From Pseudomonadota bacterium (GTDB lineage: Bacteria; Pseudomonadota; Alphaproteobacteria; Reyranellales; Reyranellaceae): a stretch of 64,000 nucleotides of DNA. A program made the translations under genes and the position numbers. Where the stretch lies: positions 42,780 through 106,779 of the forward strand of contig JAFEBU010000010.1 in NCBI GenBank assembly GCA_018242505.1. Direction: 5' to 3'. Below the pieces are notes generated by a model, which was not told the origin of the DNA, did not search any database, and saw only the letters and a list, made by a program, of their open reading frames with translations. Each line of letters begins with the position of its first letter. The first letter of the stretch is position 1. Shown one piece after another: positions 42,954 to 51,288 of the stretch.

Positions 42954-43289
42954 ATGGCCGGCAGCCTGCATGTGCGCAATCTGGACGATGAGCAGATCGC
43001 CAGGCTGAAGCGGCGTGCGGCGCGGCATGGCCGCTCGGCCGAGGCCGGGCATCGGGAAATCCTGCGCCATCCTCTGGCCGATGAGGAAGAGCCTCCCTTC
43101 GACACGCTCGCAGCCGATTTGCGCAAGCTGACGAAGCGGCGAAAACAGACCCCGGCGGAGATCGTGCTCCGCGAGGGCCGCGACGAGCGGCGACCACGCC
43201 CGTCATCGACGCCGGCATTGCCGTCAAACGGGTGGTCGAAGAGGAGGGGACGCTACAGGCATTGGCCCTTCGTCGTGGCGCGAAGCTGA
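42954..43289 (+). CDS. VapB/FitA-type antitoxin with read-through C terminus
   Basis: 111 residues from ATG 42954. Ribbon-helix-helix DNA-binding half as in FitA/VapB antitoxins: GSLHVRNLDDEQIARLKRRA, ARHGRSAEAGHREILRHPL. The toxin-binding tail normally stops near REGRDER (about 43190), directly before the toxin start; here the frame runs on for 33 Arg/Pro/Ser-rich residues into the toxin gene because the stop is missing. DNA binding may persist, but the pair appears to be decaying. Confidence 0.7.
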   Translation: MAGSLHVRNLDDEQIARLKRRAARHGRSAEAGHREILRHPLADEEEPPFDTLAADLRKLTKRRKQTPAEIVLREGRDERRPRPSSTPALPSNGWSKRRGRYRHWPFVVARS

Positions 43290-43651
43290 TCGCTCCCGAA
43301 CTCCTGGCCACCGGATGTGCGGATATTCTTTGGAAGAAGGCGCAGAGACGCGAGCTTTCCACCGACGAAGCCCTTCTCGCGGCCCGGCTTCTCCAGGCGG
43401 TGGACGTCGAGCTGCTGCCGACCCGCTTCCTGCTGGCAACCGCGACGCGCATCGCGATCGAGCTCGATCGTCCGGCATATGACTGCCCCTATTTCGCCCT
43501 GGCGATGGAAAACGGCTGTCCATTCGGCACCGCCGACGAGCGCCTTCTGCGCAAGCTCGATCGGCAAAAGCCGCAGACTCTTTACGGAAAGGCGATATCG
43601 TTGACGAAAGCAGTGGAGCTGCAGTCAATTGCCCTGCCGCCGCGGTTTTGA
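43193..43651 (+). pseudogene. VapC-type PIN-domain toxin, start codon and catalytic Glu lost
   Basis: From 43199 the frame reads PVIDAGIAVKRVVEEEGTLQ, ALALRRGAKLIAPELL and on to TADERLLRKLD, a typical VapC PIN domain. Where the start ATG should be (43193-43198) stand ACC ACG, with no start codon nearby; a GTG at 43232 would drop the first catalytic Asp. In the segment APELLATGCADILWKK the acidic residue of the usual LLAAECANVLW is Gly, so the second metal ligand is gone. The Asp in YDCPYFALA and TADE remain. Most likely an inactive ribonuclease toxin. Confidence 0.65.
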
Positions 43652-43681
43652 CGTTTCCAGCCCCCCAGCGTAAGAGGAACC

Positions 43682-43933
43682 ATGCTCGACCTGCGCCCCA
43701 ATTGCGAATGCTGTGACAAGGACCTGCCGAACGGCGCGCCCGATGCGCTGATCTGCACCTTCGAATGCACTTTCTGCGCCGACTGCGCACGGATCCGCCT
43801 GGGCGGCCTCTGCCCCAACTGCGGTGGCGACCTGGTGAAGCGGCCGACGCGGCCGGAGCGTATGCTGGCCAGGCATCCGCCCTCGACCAAGCGCATCCGC
43901 AAGGACCACGCACCCTGCCGCCAGGTGGCCTGA
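43682..43933 (+). CDS. DUF1272 zinc-binding small protein
   Basis: 83 residues after an AAGAGGAACC. Full DUF1272: MLDLRPNCECCDKDLPNGAP, DALICTFECTFCADCARIRL, GGLCPNCGGDLVKRPTRP, with four Cys pairs able to bind two zinc ions. Function unknown. Followed 25 bases later by thrC. Confidence 0.95.
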   Translation: MLDLRPNCECCDKDLPNGAPDALICTFECTFCADCARIRLGGLCPNCGGDLVKRPTRPERMLARHPPSTKRIRKDHAPCRQVA

Positions 43934-43958
43934 CGTCCCCGACCGGAGTTCGTTACCC

Positions 43959-45428
43959 GTGCGTTACATCAGTACCCGCCACGGCTCGCAGGGCAATCCT
44001 GCGCCGCTCCCGTTCCAGGATGTCATGCTGGCGGGCCTGGCGCGCGACGGCGGGCTCTACCTGCCCGAAAGCTGGCCGAACTTCTCCAAGGCCGAGATCG
44101 CCGCACTCAAGGGCAAGCCCTATGCCGAGGTGGCGTTCCGCGTCATGCAGCCCTTCGTGGGCAGCTCCTTCGGCGAGCAGGCCTTTCGCCGCCTGATCGA
44201 CGAGGCCTATGCGACGTTCGACACGCCCGACGTCGCGCCGCTGAAGCCGCTCGGCGAGACGACCGATGCGGATGGCGGGTTGCATCTGCTCGAGCTGTTC
44301 CATGGACCCACGCTTGCCTTCAAGGACGTGGCGCTGCAGCTCCTGGGCCGCCTGCTCGACCACACGCTGCAGAACCACGGCCAGCATGCCACCATCGTCG
44401 GCGCCACCTCGGGCGACACCGGCTCGGCGGCGATCGAGGCGGTGCGCGACCGCAAGACCATCGACATCTTCATGCTCCATCCGCGCGGGCGGGTGAGCGA
44501 GGTGCAGCGCCGGCAGATGACCACGGTGCTGGCGCCCAACGTGCACAACATCGCCATCCAGGGCACGTTCGACGACTGCCAGGACCTCGCCAAGGCCTGC
44601 TTCAACGATCTCGCCTTCCGCGACCGTCACGCGCTGACGGCAGTGAACTCGATCAACTTCGCCCGCGTGATGGCGCAGATCGTCTATTACTTCTGGGCGG
44701 CGCTGAAGCTCGGCGCACCCGAACGGCCGGTCGCCTTCACCGTGCCGACCGGCAACTTCGGCAACGTCTATGCCGGCTACGCGGCGCGCCAGATGGGCCT
44801 GCCGGTGTCGCATTTCGTGATCGCGGCCAACGCCAACGACATCCTGCCGCGCTTCTTCGAGCAGGGCGAGATGACCATGACCGGCGTCGTGCCGACGCTC
44901 AGCCCCTCGATGGACATCCAGATCTCGAGCAATTTCGAGCGGCTGCTGTTCGACCTCTACGGCCGCGACGGCAAGGTGCTGGCCGAGGCGATGGCGACGT
45001 TCCGCAAGACCGGCACGCTCAAGGTCGGCGCCAATGCGCTGGGCGGCGTTCGGTCGCTGTTCGATTCGGGCCGCCTCGACGATCCGGGCACGCTGCAGGC
45101 GATCGCCGATGCCAGCCGCCGCTTCGGCGAGACGCTCGATCCCCATACGGCCATCGGCTACGCCGTGGCGCAACAGCATCGCCGCGACCCGAAAGTGCCG
45201 ATGGTCGTGCTGGCGACCGCCCATCCGGCCAAATTCCCCGATGCCGTGCAGAAGGCGACCGGCGTGCGGCCGCCCTTGCCGCCGCGCATCGACGATCTGC
45301 TGGACCGCACCGAGCGCGCCGACCGGCTGCCGAACGACGCCGAGGCGCTGAAGGCGTTGATCGACGAACGCATGTCGGCGGTGCGGCCGTCGGGCGGGCG
45401 CAACCAGCGCACCAAGGTACGGACATGA
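43959..45428 (+). CDS. thrC: Threonine synthase
   Basis: 489 residues, GTG start. Converts phosphohomoserine to threonine with PLP (last step of threonine synthesis). N-terminal MRYISTRHGSQGNPAPLPFQ, PLP lysine Lys122 in HGPTLAFKDVALQLLG, VGATSGDTGSAAIEAV, PTGNFGNVYAGYAARQMGLP. The GDTG and GNFGN motifs place it with the proteobacterial long form. Its stop overlaps the M16 gene start (ATGA), a conserved alphaproteobacterial pair. Confidence 0.97.
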   Translation: MRYISTRHGSQGNPAPLPFQDVMLAGLARDGGLYLPESWPNFSKAEIAALKGKPYAEVAFRVMQPFVGSSFGEQAFRRLIDEAYATFDTPDVAPLKPLGETTDADGGLHLLELFHGPTLAFKDVALQLLGRLLDHTLQNHGQHATIVGATSGDTGSAAIEAVRDRKTIDIFMLHPRGRVSEVQRRQMTTVLAPNVHNIAIQGTFDDCQDLAKACFNDLAFRDRHALTAVNSINFARVMAQIVYYFWAALKLGAPERPVAFTVPTGNFGNVYAGYAARQMGLPVSHFVIAANANDILPRFFEQGEMTMTGVVPTLSPSMDIQISSNFERLLFDLYGRDGKVLAEAMATFRKTGTLKVGANALGGVRSLFDSGRLDDPGTLQAIADASRRFGETLDPHTAIGYAVAQQHRRDPKVPMVVLATAHPAKFPDAVQKATGVRPPLPPRIDDLLDRTERADRLPNDAEALKALIDERMSAVRPSGGRNQRTKVRT

Positions 45429-46693
45429 GCTCGGTCAAGGTCACGACGCTTTCCAACGGCCTGCGTGTGGCGACCGACGTCATGCCGGAGGTCGAATCGG
45501 CATCGCTCGGCGTCTGGGTCGCCTGCGGCACGCGCCACGAGAGCGCGGAGCTGAACGGCATGGCGCACATGCTGGAGCACATGGCCTTCAAGGGCACCCG
45601 CACGCGCAGCGCCCGCGCCATCGCCGAGGAGATCGAGACGGTCGGCGGCAGCCTCAACGCCTATACCGGGCGCGAGATCACCGCCTACCACGCCTCGGTG
45701 CTGAAGGAGGACGTGGCGCTCGGCATCGAGATGGTGGCCGACATCCTGCGCAACTCGGTGTTCGATCCCGACGAGCTGCAGCGCGAGCGCGGCGTCATCC
45801 TGCAGGAGATCGGCCAGGCGCTCGACACGCCCGACGACTTGGTCTTCGACCAGTTCCAGGAGATCGCGCTGCCCGACCAGCCGCTCGGCCGGCCGGTGCT
45901 GGGCACGGCCGATTCGGTCGAGGCGATCGGGCGCGACCATCTCTTCGCCTTCCTCGCCCGTCACTACACCGCCTCGAACATGGTGCTGTCGGCGGCGGGA
46001 CGGGTCGAGCACGACCAGGTCGTCGAGCTGGCGCAGAAGCATTTCGGCTCGGTGCCGCGCACGCCCGCCAATGCGCCGTCGGTGCAGCCGCTGGCCTATG
46101 TGGGCGGCGAGAACCGCGAGGCGCGCGCACTCGAGCAGGCGCATCTGGTGCTGGGCTGCGAGGGCATCGGCTATCGCGATCCCGACTATTACGCCAGCGT
46201 CATCTACGCGACGCTGTTCGGCGGCGGCATGTCCTCACGCCTGTTCCAGCGCATCCGCGAGGAACGGGGGCTGGTCTACGGCATCCACTGCTTCAACTCG
46301 GCCTACGCCGACGGCGGCCTTTTCGGCATCTATGCCGGGACCGGCGAGGACGATCTCGCCGAGCTGGTGCCGGCGGTGTGCGAGGAGTTCGTGGGCGTCG
46401 CCGACACGCTCAGCGAGGCCGAGCTGCTGCGCGCCCGCGCCCAGATCAAGGCCGGCACGCTGATGGCGCTTGAATCGAGCGGAGCGCGCTGCGAGCAGGC
46501 GGCGCGGCACCTGTTGATCCACGGCCGGCCGATCCCCTACGCCGAGATCGTGGCCCGCATCGAGGCGGTCGACCAGAACGCCGTGCGCGGCGTCGCCCGC
46601 CGCCTGCTGCAGGGCAAGCTCACGCTCGCCGCGCTCGGCCCCATCGCGCCGCTCGAATCCCTGGACAAGATCTCCGCCCGCCTGGCGGCCTGA
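45425..46693 (+). CDS. M16-family zinc peptidase (processing-peptidase-like)
   Basis: 422 residues, ATG overlapping the thrC stop. Inverzincin motif HMLEH (48-52) in NGMAHMLEHMAFKGT, with the distal Glu in the usual position (RERGVILQEIGQALD). The C-terminal half has GGGMSSRLFQRIREERGLVY, the substrate-binding Arg/Tyr motif. Closest in form to the alphaproteobacterial peptidases related to mitochondrial processing peptidase beta. Substrate unknown. Confidence 0.94.
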   Translation: MSSVKVTTLSNGLRVATDVMPEVESASLGVWVACGTRHESAELNGMAHMLEHMAFKGTRTRSARAIAEEIETVGGSLNAYTGREITAYHASVLKEDVALGIEMVADILRNSVFDPDELQRERGVILQEIGQALDTPDDLVFDQFQEIALPDQPLGRPVLGTADSVEAIGRDHLFAFLARHYTASNMVLSAAGRVEHDQVVELAQKHFGSVPRTPANAPSVQPLAYVGGENREARALEQAHLVLGCEGIGYRDPDYYASVIYATLFGGGMSSRLFQRIREERGLVYGIHCFNSAYADGGLFGIYAGTGEDDLAELVPAVCEEFVGVADTLSEAELLRARAQIKAGTLMALESSGARCEQAARHLLIHGRPIPYAEIVARIEAVDQNAVRGVARRLLQGKLTLAALGPIAPLESLDKISARLAA

Positions 46694-46698
46694 TCGTA

Positions 46699-46770
46699 GG
46701 AGCGCGCCACTCCAGTTGCGCTCATGGGATGTCGAAGCAGGAAGACTGCGCCACCGGAGTGGCGCGCTCC
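46699..46770. repeat. REP-type palindrome pair beside the RAYT relic
   Basis: GGAGCGCGCCACTCCAGTTG (from 46699) and its inverted partner CACCGGAGTGGCGCGCTCC (to 46770) form a 70-base head-to-head pair. A related palindrome, GCGCGACTGGAGTCGCGCGC TCCCA, is found at 57202-57226, and a weaker one lies on the other side of the relic (47350-47425). Confidence 0.75.
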
Positions 46771-46775
46771 CATGA

Positions 46776-47396
46776 TCATGACCGGGCGATACGAAAGCGG
46801 GCGTGGCCCCACGGCCAGCTTGCTGCGTCCGATGCGAGACGTGCCTTTACCGCATTGTCCTCGATATGGGTCATAGTCGGATCGAAACGGCGTTCATTGC
46901 GGATGTAGGTGTCCCAATAATCGTCCTGCCAGAACGGTCCGGAGCGAGATGGCGATTGGCCATGCGTGCCGAGTATCGCTTCCGGGAACTGACGATGGTT
47001 CCCGACGGCTGACAGGGGTTGGGTTCGATCAATGCGTGTACGTGGTTCGGCATGATCGTCCAGGCGGCCAGACCGTAGCGAATACCGTCAAAATGGAGCC
47101 GGCGAAATGGAGCAGGGCGTCCTCGACAATTTGGGCACTGACCGGCTCCTTGAGCCAGCAGGCGCCCCAGCAGGCGCCACGGCCTGCATCGAGAAGGCAT
47201 CTCGGTCGGCGTCGGGAATCGGCGCCGCCATGAGCCTCATTTTCTCGATTGCTTCGGCCGGCAGGCTGGCGGCCAGCCGAAAGGTCATGAACTGTATCGT
47301 CTCGGCCGGGTCGAATGCGGTAGGTATCCGCGCGCGCGCCAGCCCTTGAGAATCATGGGCGCCACTGGCGGGTGCGTTCTCCTGAGTCGCGCTCAA
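46776..47396 (-). pseudogene. REP-associated tyrosine transposase (RAYT), frameshifted relic
   Basis: The minus strand carries all parts of a Y1-type transposase but in at least three frames. The N-terminal part is FDPAETIQFMTFRLAASLPA (frame ending 47088). The middle part is HFDGIRYGLAAWTIMPNHVH ALIEP, with the HUH histidines intact (frame ending 46871). The C-terminal part is SGPFWQDDYWDTYIRNERRF followed by HIEDNAVKARL and SWPWGHARF, stopping at 46778. No single ORF is possible, so it is inactive. RAYTs mobilise REP palindromes; related REPs flank it. Confidence 0.8.
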
Positions 47397-47431
47397 ATCA
47401 TCGGCGCGCGACTCCAGGCGCGTTCGTGCTT

Positions 47432-48271
47432 TTACCGCCGTTCGGCGGGAACCTTGACGCTGCGGGCGCCGCTGATCAGGCCGTTGGTCGCGGGCGCAGG
47501 CTGGTTGCGCGGCGGCACGCCGATGGCGGCGCGGTCATGGACGGCCTTCACCTCGCTCGAATGGCGGATGAGGTTGTAGCGCAGCGCCGTGTAGAGGTTC
47601 ACCGGGAACGGCATGTTGGCGTCGAAGTCGATGATCAGCACCACGCGCGTTTCGTCGGTCTGGTTCTTGACCCAGTGCTCGCGCGTGTCGTCGAACACCA
47701 GCGGCACGCCTTCCTGCCAGAAGAAGTGATGGCCGCCGATCTCGATCCAGCACTTCTCCGGCTCCTTGGGCACGATCAGCGGATAATGGAAGCGGATCAC
47801 GCCCGCGGCCGAACCGCGATGGGGCACGATCTCGGCACCGCCGGCCAGGATGCTGAAAAGCGCGGTGTGCACGCCCGGGATACGCGAGATCGCCGCGTAG
47901 GTGTCGGGCACCGCCGCGGTGTTCTCCTTCACCTCGTGGCCCCAGATCTTGAGCAGGAAGGTGCGCCAGGCACGGCCCGCGACATACATGTCGCGCGGAT
48001 GGACCTCGTGCAGCGCCGGGATCTCATCGTGGTGGCTCAGCAGGTACTGCAGGTCGGCCTTGATCTTGTCGTGGCTCTTCTTGAGCTCGGCCAGCATCGG
48101 GAACGCCTTGAGCGCATCGTCGCCGCCCAGCGGCAGCTTGGGCATGCGGCGCAGGATGATGTCCGACATCTTGAGATTGAGGTTCTCGATCGGCTCCTGC
48201 GGCACCCAGATGTGCTTGGTCAGGTAGAAGCGGCCTTTCTGGCCGACTTTGGAATGCGGGTCGGTTTCCAT
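47432..48271 (-). CDS. Aspartyl/asparaginyl beta-hydroxylase-family dioxygenase
   Basis: 279 residues. Fe(II)/2-oxoglutarate-dependent JmjC-like double-stranded beta-helix: FSILAGGAEIVPHRGSAAGV (first metal His and substrate Arg), RFHYPLIVPKE, GHHFFWQEGVPLVFDDTREH (second His motif) and ETRVVLIIDFD. LpxO-like and BetaOH-peptide enzymes share this fold; no membrane helix is seen, so a soluble hydroxylase is likely. Substrate unknown. Confidence 0.85.
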   Translation of the reverse strand: METDPHSKVGQKGRFYLTKHIWVPQEPIENLNLKMSDIILRRMPKLPLGGDDALKAFPMLAELKKSHDKIKADLQYLLSHHDEIPALHEVHPRDMYVAGRAWRTFLLKIWGHEVKENTAAVPDTYAAISRIPGVHTALFSILAGGAEIVPHRGSAAGVIRFHYPLIVPKEPEKCWIEIGGHHFFWQEGVPLVFDDTREHWVKNQTDETRVVLIIDFDANMPFPVNLYTALRYNLIRHSSEVKAVHDRAAIGVPPRNQPAPATNGLISGARSVKVPAERR

Positions 48272-48434
48272 GACGAGGGGTCCGGTCTCCTAGGTTGGCG
48301 GCAACTTCGTCCCACCGGCGGTATTTTTCAAGACCTTGAATTGACGCGGCCGTCATCTTCGGGTCGGTGAAAGCCCCACGTCAAGCCTTGGAAATCATGG
48401 AACAATTCAACGCACCGGCCTAGGATGGTGCCAC

Positions 48435-49043
48435 ATGTTCCGCCTTGCCGACGTTCCCCTTTCGCTTTCGGGAATGACCCGCATCTCGGGGAAGCGCCTC
48501 TATTTGCGCGCGCCCAGCATGGAAGATTGGGCGGAATGGGCGGAATTGCGGGCCCGCAGCCGGTCCTTCCTCACTCCCTGGGAGCCCATCTGGCCCGACG
48601 ATTCGCTGAGTCGCGACCACTATCGCCGCCGCCTGCGCCAGCAGGTGCGCGAATGGCGGGCGGGCGAAGCCTACGGACTCTTCATCTTCCTGACCGAAAA
48701 CCGCCGGCTGGTGGGCGGCATCAACCTCAGCAACGTCCGCCGCGGCGTCGCCCAGACCGCTTCGGTCGGCTACTGGATGGGCCAGCCCCATGCCGGGCGG
48801 GGGCTGATGACCGACGCGCTCAGGGCGTTGCTGCCGTTCGTGTTCGACGATCTGCGCCTGCATCGGCTGGAGGCGGCCTGCCTGCCGCACAACGAGCCGT
48901 CCAAGGCGGTGCTGGCCAAGGTCGGCTTCCACGAGGAGGGGCTGGCGCGGCAGTACCTCCGGATCAACGGCCAGTGGGCCGACCATCTCCTGTTCGCCCT
49001 GCTGCGCGCCGACTATGACGCCATGCTGAAATCGGACCGCTGA
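48435..49043 (+). CDS. GNAT acetyltransferase, RimJ/RimL-like
   Basis: 202 residues. GNAT fold with RISGKRLYLRAPSMEDWAEW, FIFLTENRRLVGGINLSNVR, the acetyl-CoA loop YWMGQPHAGRGLMTDALRAL, LHRLEAACLPHNEPSKAVLA and KVGFHEEGLARQYLRINGQW, which are the RimJ-type signatures for N-terminal acetylation of ribosomal proteins. An upstream context of 160 bases holds nothing recognisable. The downstream ABC pair begins 42 bases on. Confidence 0.93.
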   Translation: MFRLADVPLSLSGMTRISGKRLYLRAPSMEDWAEWAELRARSRSFLTPWEPIWPDDSLSRDHYRRRLRQQVREWRAGEAYGLFIFLTENRRLVGGINLSNVRRGVAQTASVGYWMGQPHAGRGLMTDALRALLPFVFDDLRLHRLEAACLPHNEPSKAVLAKVGFHEEGLARQYLRINGQWADHLLFALLRADYDAMLKSDR

Positions 49044-49085
49044 CGCCGTGCGGACCGCCATCGTCAGTTCCGCCCCGCCGGCGTG

Positions 49086-49853
49086 ATGGAGCGGACACGG
49101 AAGTCGGTCGTCTCCATGCGCGGCGTCTCCAAGGCGTTCGCCAACGGCGTGCGGGCATTGGCCGACATCACGCTCGACATCCAGGACGGCGAGTTCCTGA
49201 GCGTGCTGGGCCCGTCGGGGTGCGGCAAGACCACCTTGTTGCGCCTGATAGCCGGGCTCGCGAGCCCGAGCGGCGGCACGCTCAGCCGGCCCGCCGGGCG
49301 CAACGAGACAGGCTTCGTCTTCCAGGAGCCGACCCTGATGCCGTGGGCGACGGCGCTGGCCAATGTCGCGCTGCCGCTGAGGCTCGCCGGCGTGGCGCGG
49401 GCCGAGCGTCTGGCGCGCGCGGCCGAGGCGCTGGCGGGTGTCGGGCTTGCGGGCTTCGAGAGGAGCTATCCGCGCGAGCTGTCGGGCGGGATGAAGATGC
49501 GGGTCTCGATCGCCCGCGCGCTGGTCTCGCGGCCGCGGCTCCTGCTGATGGACGAGCCGTTCGCGGCGCTCGACGAGATCGCGCGCCACAAGCTCAACAT
49601 CGATCTGCTGGCGCTGTGGCGCCGCGAACGCTTCACCGCGGTGTTCGTCACCCATTCGGTGTTCGAATCGGTCTTTCTCTCCCGGCGTGTCGTCGTCATG
49701 AGCGCGCGACCGGGCCGCATCTCGGCCGAGCTTGCGATCCCCGTCGCCTATCCGCGCGACGAAGCCTTCCGCACCTCCGCCGACTACGCCGCCCTCTGCC
49801 GCCAGGCCTCGCAGCGGCTCGGCGAGGCGATGGCGGTGGCCGACGCCGCATGA
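49086..49853 (+). CDS. ABC ATPase, nitrate/sulfonate/pyrimidine-precursor type (SsuB-like)
   Basis: 255 residues from ATG 49086 (GTG one codon earlier possible). Walker A GPSGCGKTT, Q-loop FVFQEPTLMPWATALANVAL, signature LSGGMKMRVSIARALVSRP, Walker B LLLMDEPFAALDEI and switch FVTHSVFES. EPTLMPW and the SVFESVFLS region are typical of SsuB/TauB/ThiZ-type importers. Coupled to a permease by ATGA; no binding-protein gene is adjacent, so the substrate is open. Confidence 0.94.
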   Translation: MERTRKSVVSMRGVSKAFANGVRALADITLDIQDGEFLSVLGPSGCGKTTLLRLIAGLASPSGGTLSRPAGRNETGFVFQEPTLMPWATALANVALPLRLAGVARAERLARAAEALAGVGLAGFERSYPRELSGGMKMRVSIARALVSRPRLLLMDEPFAALDEIARHKLNIDLLALWRRERFTAVFVTHSVFESVFLSRRVVVMSARPGRISAELAIPVAYPRDEAFRTSADYAALCRQASQRLGEAMAVADAA

Positions 49854-50626
49854 GCGCGAAAGCCATCGCGCCGCTGGTGCTGGGCGTGCTGATCCTCGCC
49901 GTGTGGGAAGGCGCGGTGCGCCTTCTCGCCGTCCCGTCCTATATCCTGCCCGGGCCGGTGCTGATCGCCGAGACGCTGGTGGCGGACTGGGGCCTGCTGG
50001 CGCCCTCGCTCGGGGTCACGCTCGCGATCACGCTGGAGGCGCTGGCGGCGGCGGTCGTGGTGGGTGGGCTGCTCGCGGTGCTGTTCTCGCTGTCACGCTG
50101 GGTCGAGCTCTCGCTCTTTCCCTACGCCATCGTCCTGCAGGTGACGCCGATCGTGGCGATTGCGCCCCTGATCATCATCTGGGCCAACAATGTCGATCTC
50201 TCGCTGCTGATCTGCGCCTGGCTGGTGGCGTTCTTTCCCATCCTGTCGAACACCATCCTCGGCCTGCGCTCGGTCGACCGCAATCTCCTGAGCCTGTTCG
50301 AACTGCATGGCGCGGGGCGCTGGCGCACGCTCCTCCACCTGCGCCTGCCCGCGGCGCTGCCCTATTTCCTGGGCGGGCTGCGCATCTCGGGCGGGCTGGC
50401 GCTGATCGGCGCCGTAGTCGCCGAGTTCGTCGCCGGCACCGGCGGCAACGCCTCCGGTCTGGCCTGGCGCATCCTCGAGGCGGGGTACCAGCTCAAGATC
50501 CCGCGCATGTTCGCCGCCCTGGTGCTGATCTCGGCGGCCGGGATCGCGATCTTCCTCGCGCTCACGCTCCTCTCGCACCTCCTGCTGCGCCACTGGCACG
50601 AATCGGTGCTTGAGGAGAGGGAGTAG
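49850..50626 (+). CDS. ABC permease, SsuC/TauC/ThiX-like
   Basis: 258 residues, six helices, ATG overlapping the ATPase stop. BPD_transp_1 domain: YILPGPVLIAETLVADWGLL, ITLEALAAAVVVGGLLAVLF, FPYAIVLQVTPIVAIAPLII, and the EAA coupling loop FELHGAGRWRTLLHLRLPAA LPYF. Pairs with the ATPase; the substrate-binding subunit must be elsewhere. Confidence 0.94.
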   Translation: MSAKAIAPLVLGVLILAVWEGAVRLLAVPSYILPGPVLIAETLVADWGLLAPSLGVTLAITLEALAAAVVVGGLLAVLFSLSRWVELSLFPYAIVLQVTPIVAIAPLIIIWANNVDLSLLICAWLVAFFPILSNTILGLRSVDRNLLSLFELHGAGRWRTLLHLRLPAALPYFLGGLRISGGLALIGAVVAEFVAGTGGNASGLAWRILEAGYQLKIPRMFAALVLISAAGIAIFLALTLLSHLLLRHWHESVLEERE

Positions 50627-50649
50627 CCGATCGGCCGTGCCGCAACCGA

Positions 50650-51213
50650 CTAGGGAGCTTGCGCCGAGAGACTGCTCCGGACGTCGTCCAGGACCATTTC
50701 CAAGGCCCGGTCTACGGACTCCGTGATGGCCGGCATGCCGGTGTAGCAGCTCAACGCTTCCACTTTCTCCGTGGTTTCCTTGGAGCTTTGGAGGCTTATC
50801 TCCTGCCCAAGGCGATTCCTTCCGGAAACACGGACCGTCAAGGAGGCATCCGAAGCGCAGAAGCTCTTGAAGCCTGCGAAGCCATCGGCGTGACAACGCA
50901 TATGTACGTCGAGGGATCGGATCTCGAATCGCAGACCGTTGGCCAGACGCGTTGCGGGGCCTTTCAGGACGCTGCGTATCGCCGCCGAGGCCGGCGCTCT
51001 TCGGTCGGTTTCGTATTTCGTCGTCTCGCAATACCTGGAGACGACGGGAACCTTCTGATGAAATCGGTCTATGCCGATGATCCGAATGGCATCGGACCCT
51101 TCATCATCGAGGTTCATCGCCGCGGCTGTGTACGGGGCTTTGACATCGGAAACGTCACAACCCAGCAACAAAAAGAACACGAGGGGACAAAGGGTTTGTC
51201 TTGTGAATCGCAT
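50650..51213 (-). CDS. Predicted lipoprotein, unknown function
   Basis: 187 residues. Lipobox LLLGC at residues 15-19 after a hydrophobic leader (LCPLVFFLL). The body is soluble with a mixed alpha/beta look and six or more Cys (SRYCETTK, HMRCHADG, SFCASDAS, LSCYTG), suggesting disulfides in the periplasm. No domain recognised. The base composition here (50.7-51.8 kb) is clearly less GC-rich than its neighbours, hinting at a separate origin. Divergent from a second lipoprotein gene. Confidence 0.7.
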   Translation of the reverse strand: MRFTRQTLCPLVFFLLLGCDVSDVKAPYTAAAMNLDDEGSDAIRIIGIDRFHQKVPVVSRYCETTKYETDRRAPASAAIRSVLKGPATRLANGLRFEIRSLDVHMRCHADGFAGFKSFCASDASLTVRVSGRNRLGQEISLQSSKETTEKVEALSCYTGMPAITESVDRALEMVLDDVRSSLSAQAP

Positions 51214-51288
51214 TGCAACTGCACGTCAATATCTTACATGTAGCTTACACTCGTATGGGTTGTCTATCTGTTTGTAGGAACAAATAAA

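Noticed and set aside
47372..48370. 332-codon plus-strand ORF opposite the beta-hydroxylase gene
   Set aside because: Antisense of a gene with clear dioxygenase motifs; composition typical of shadows.
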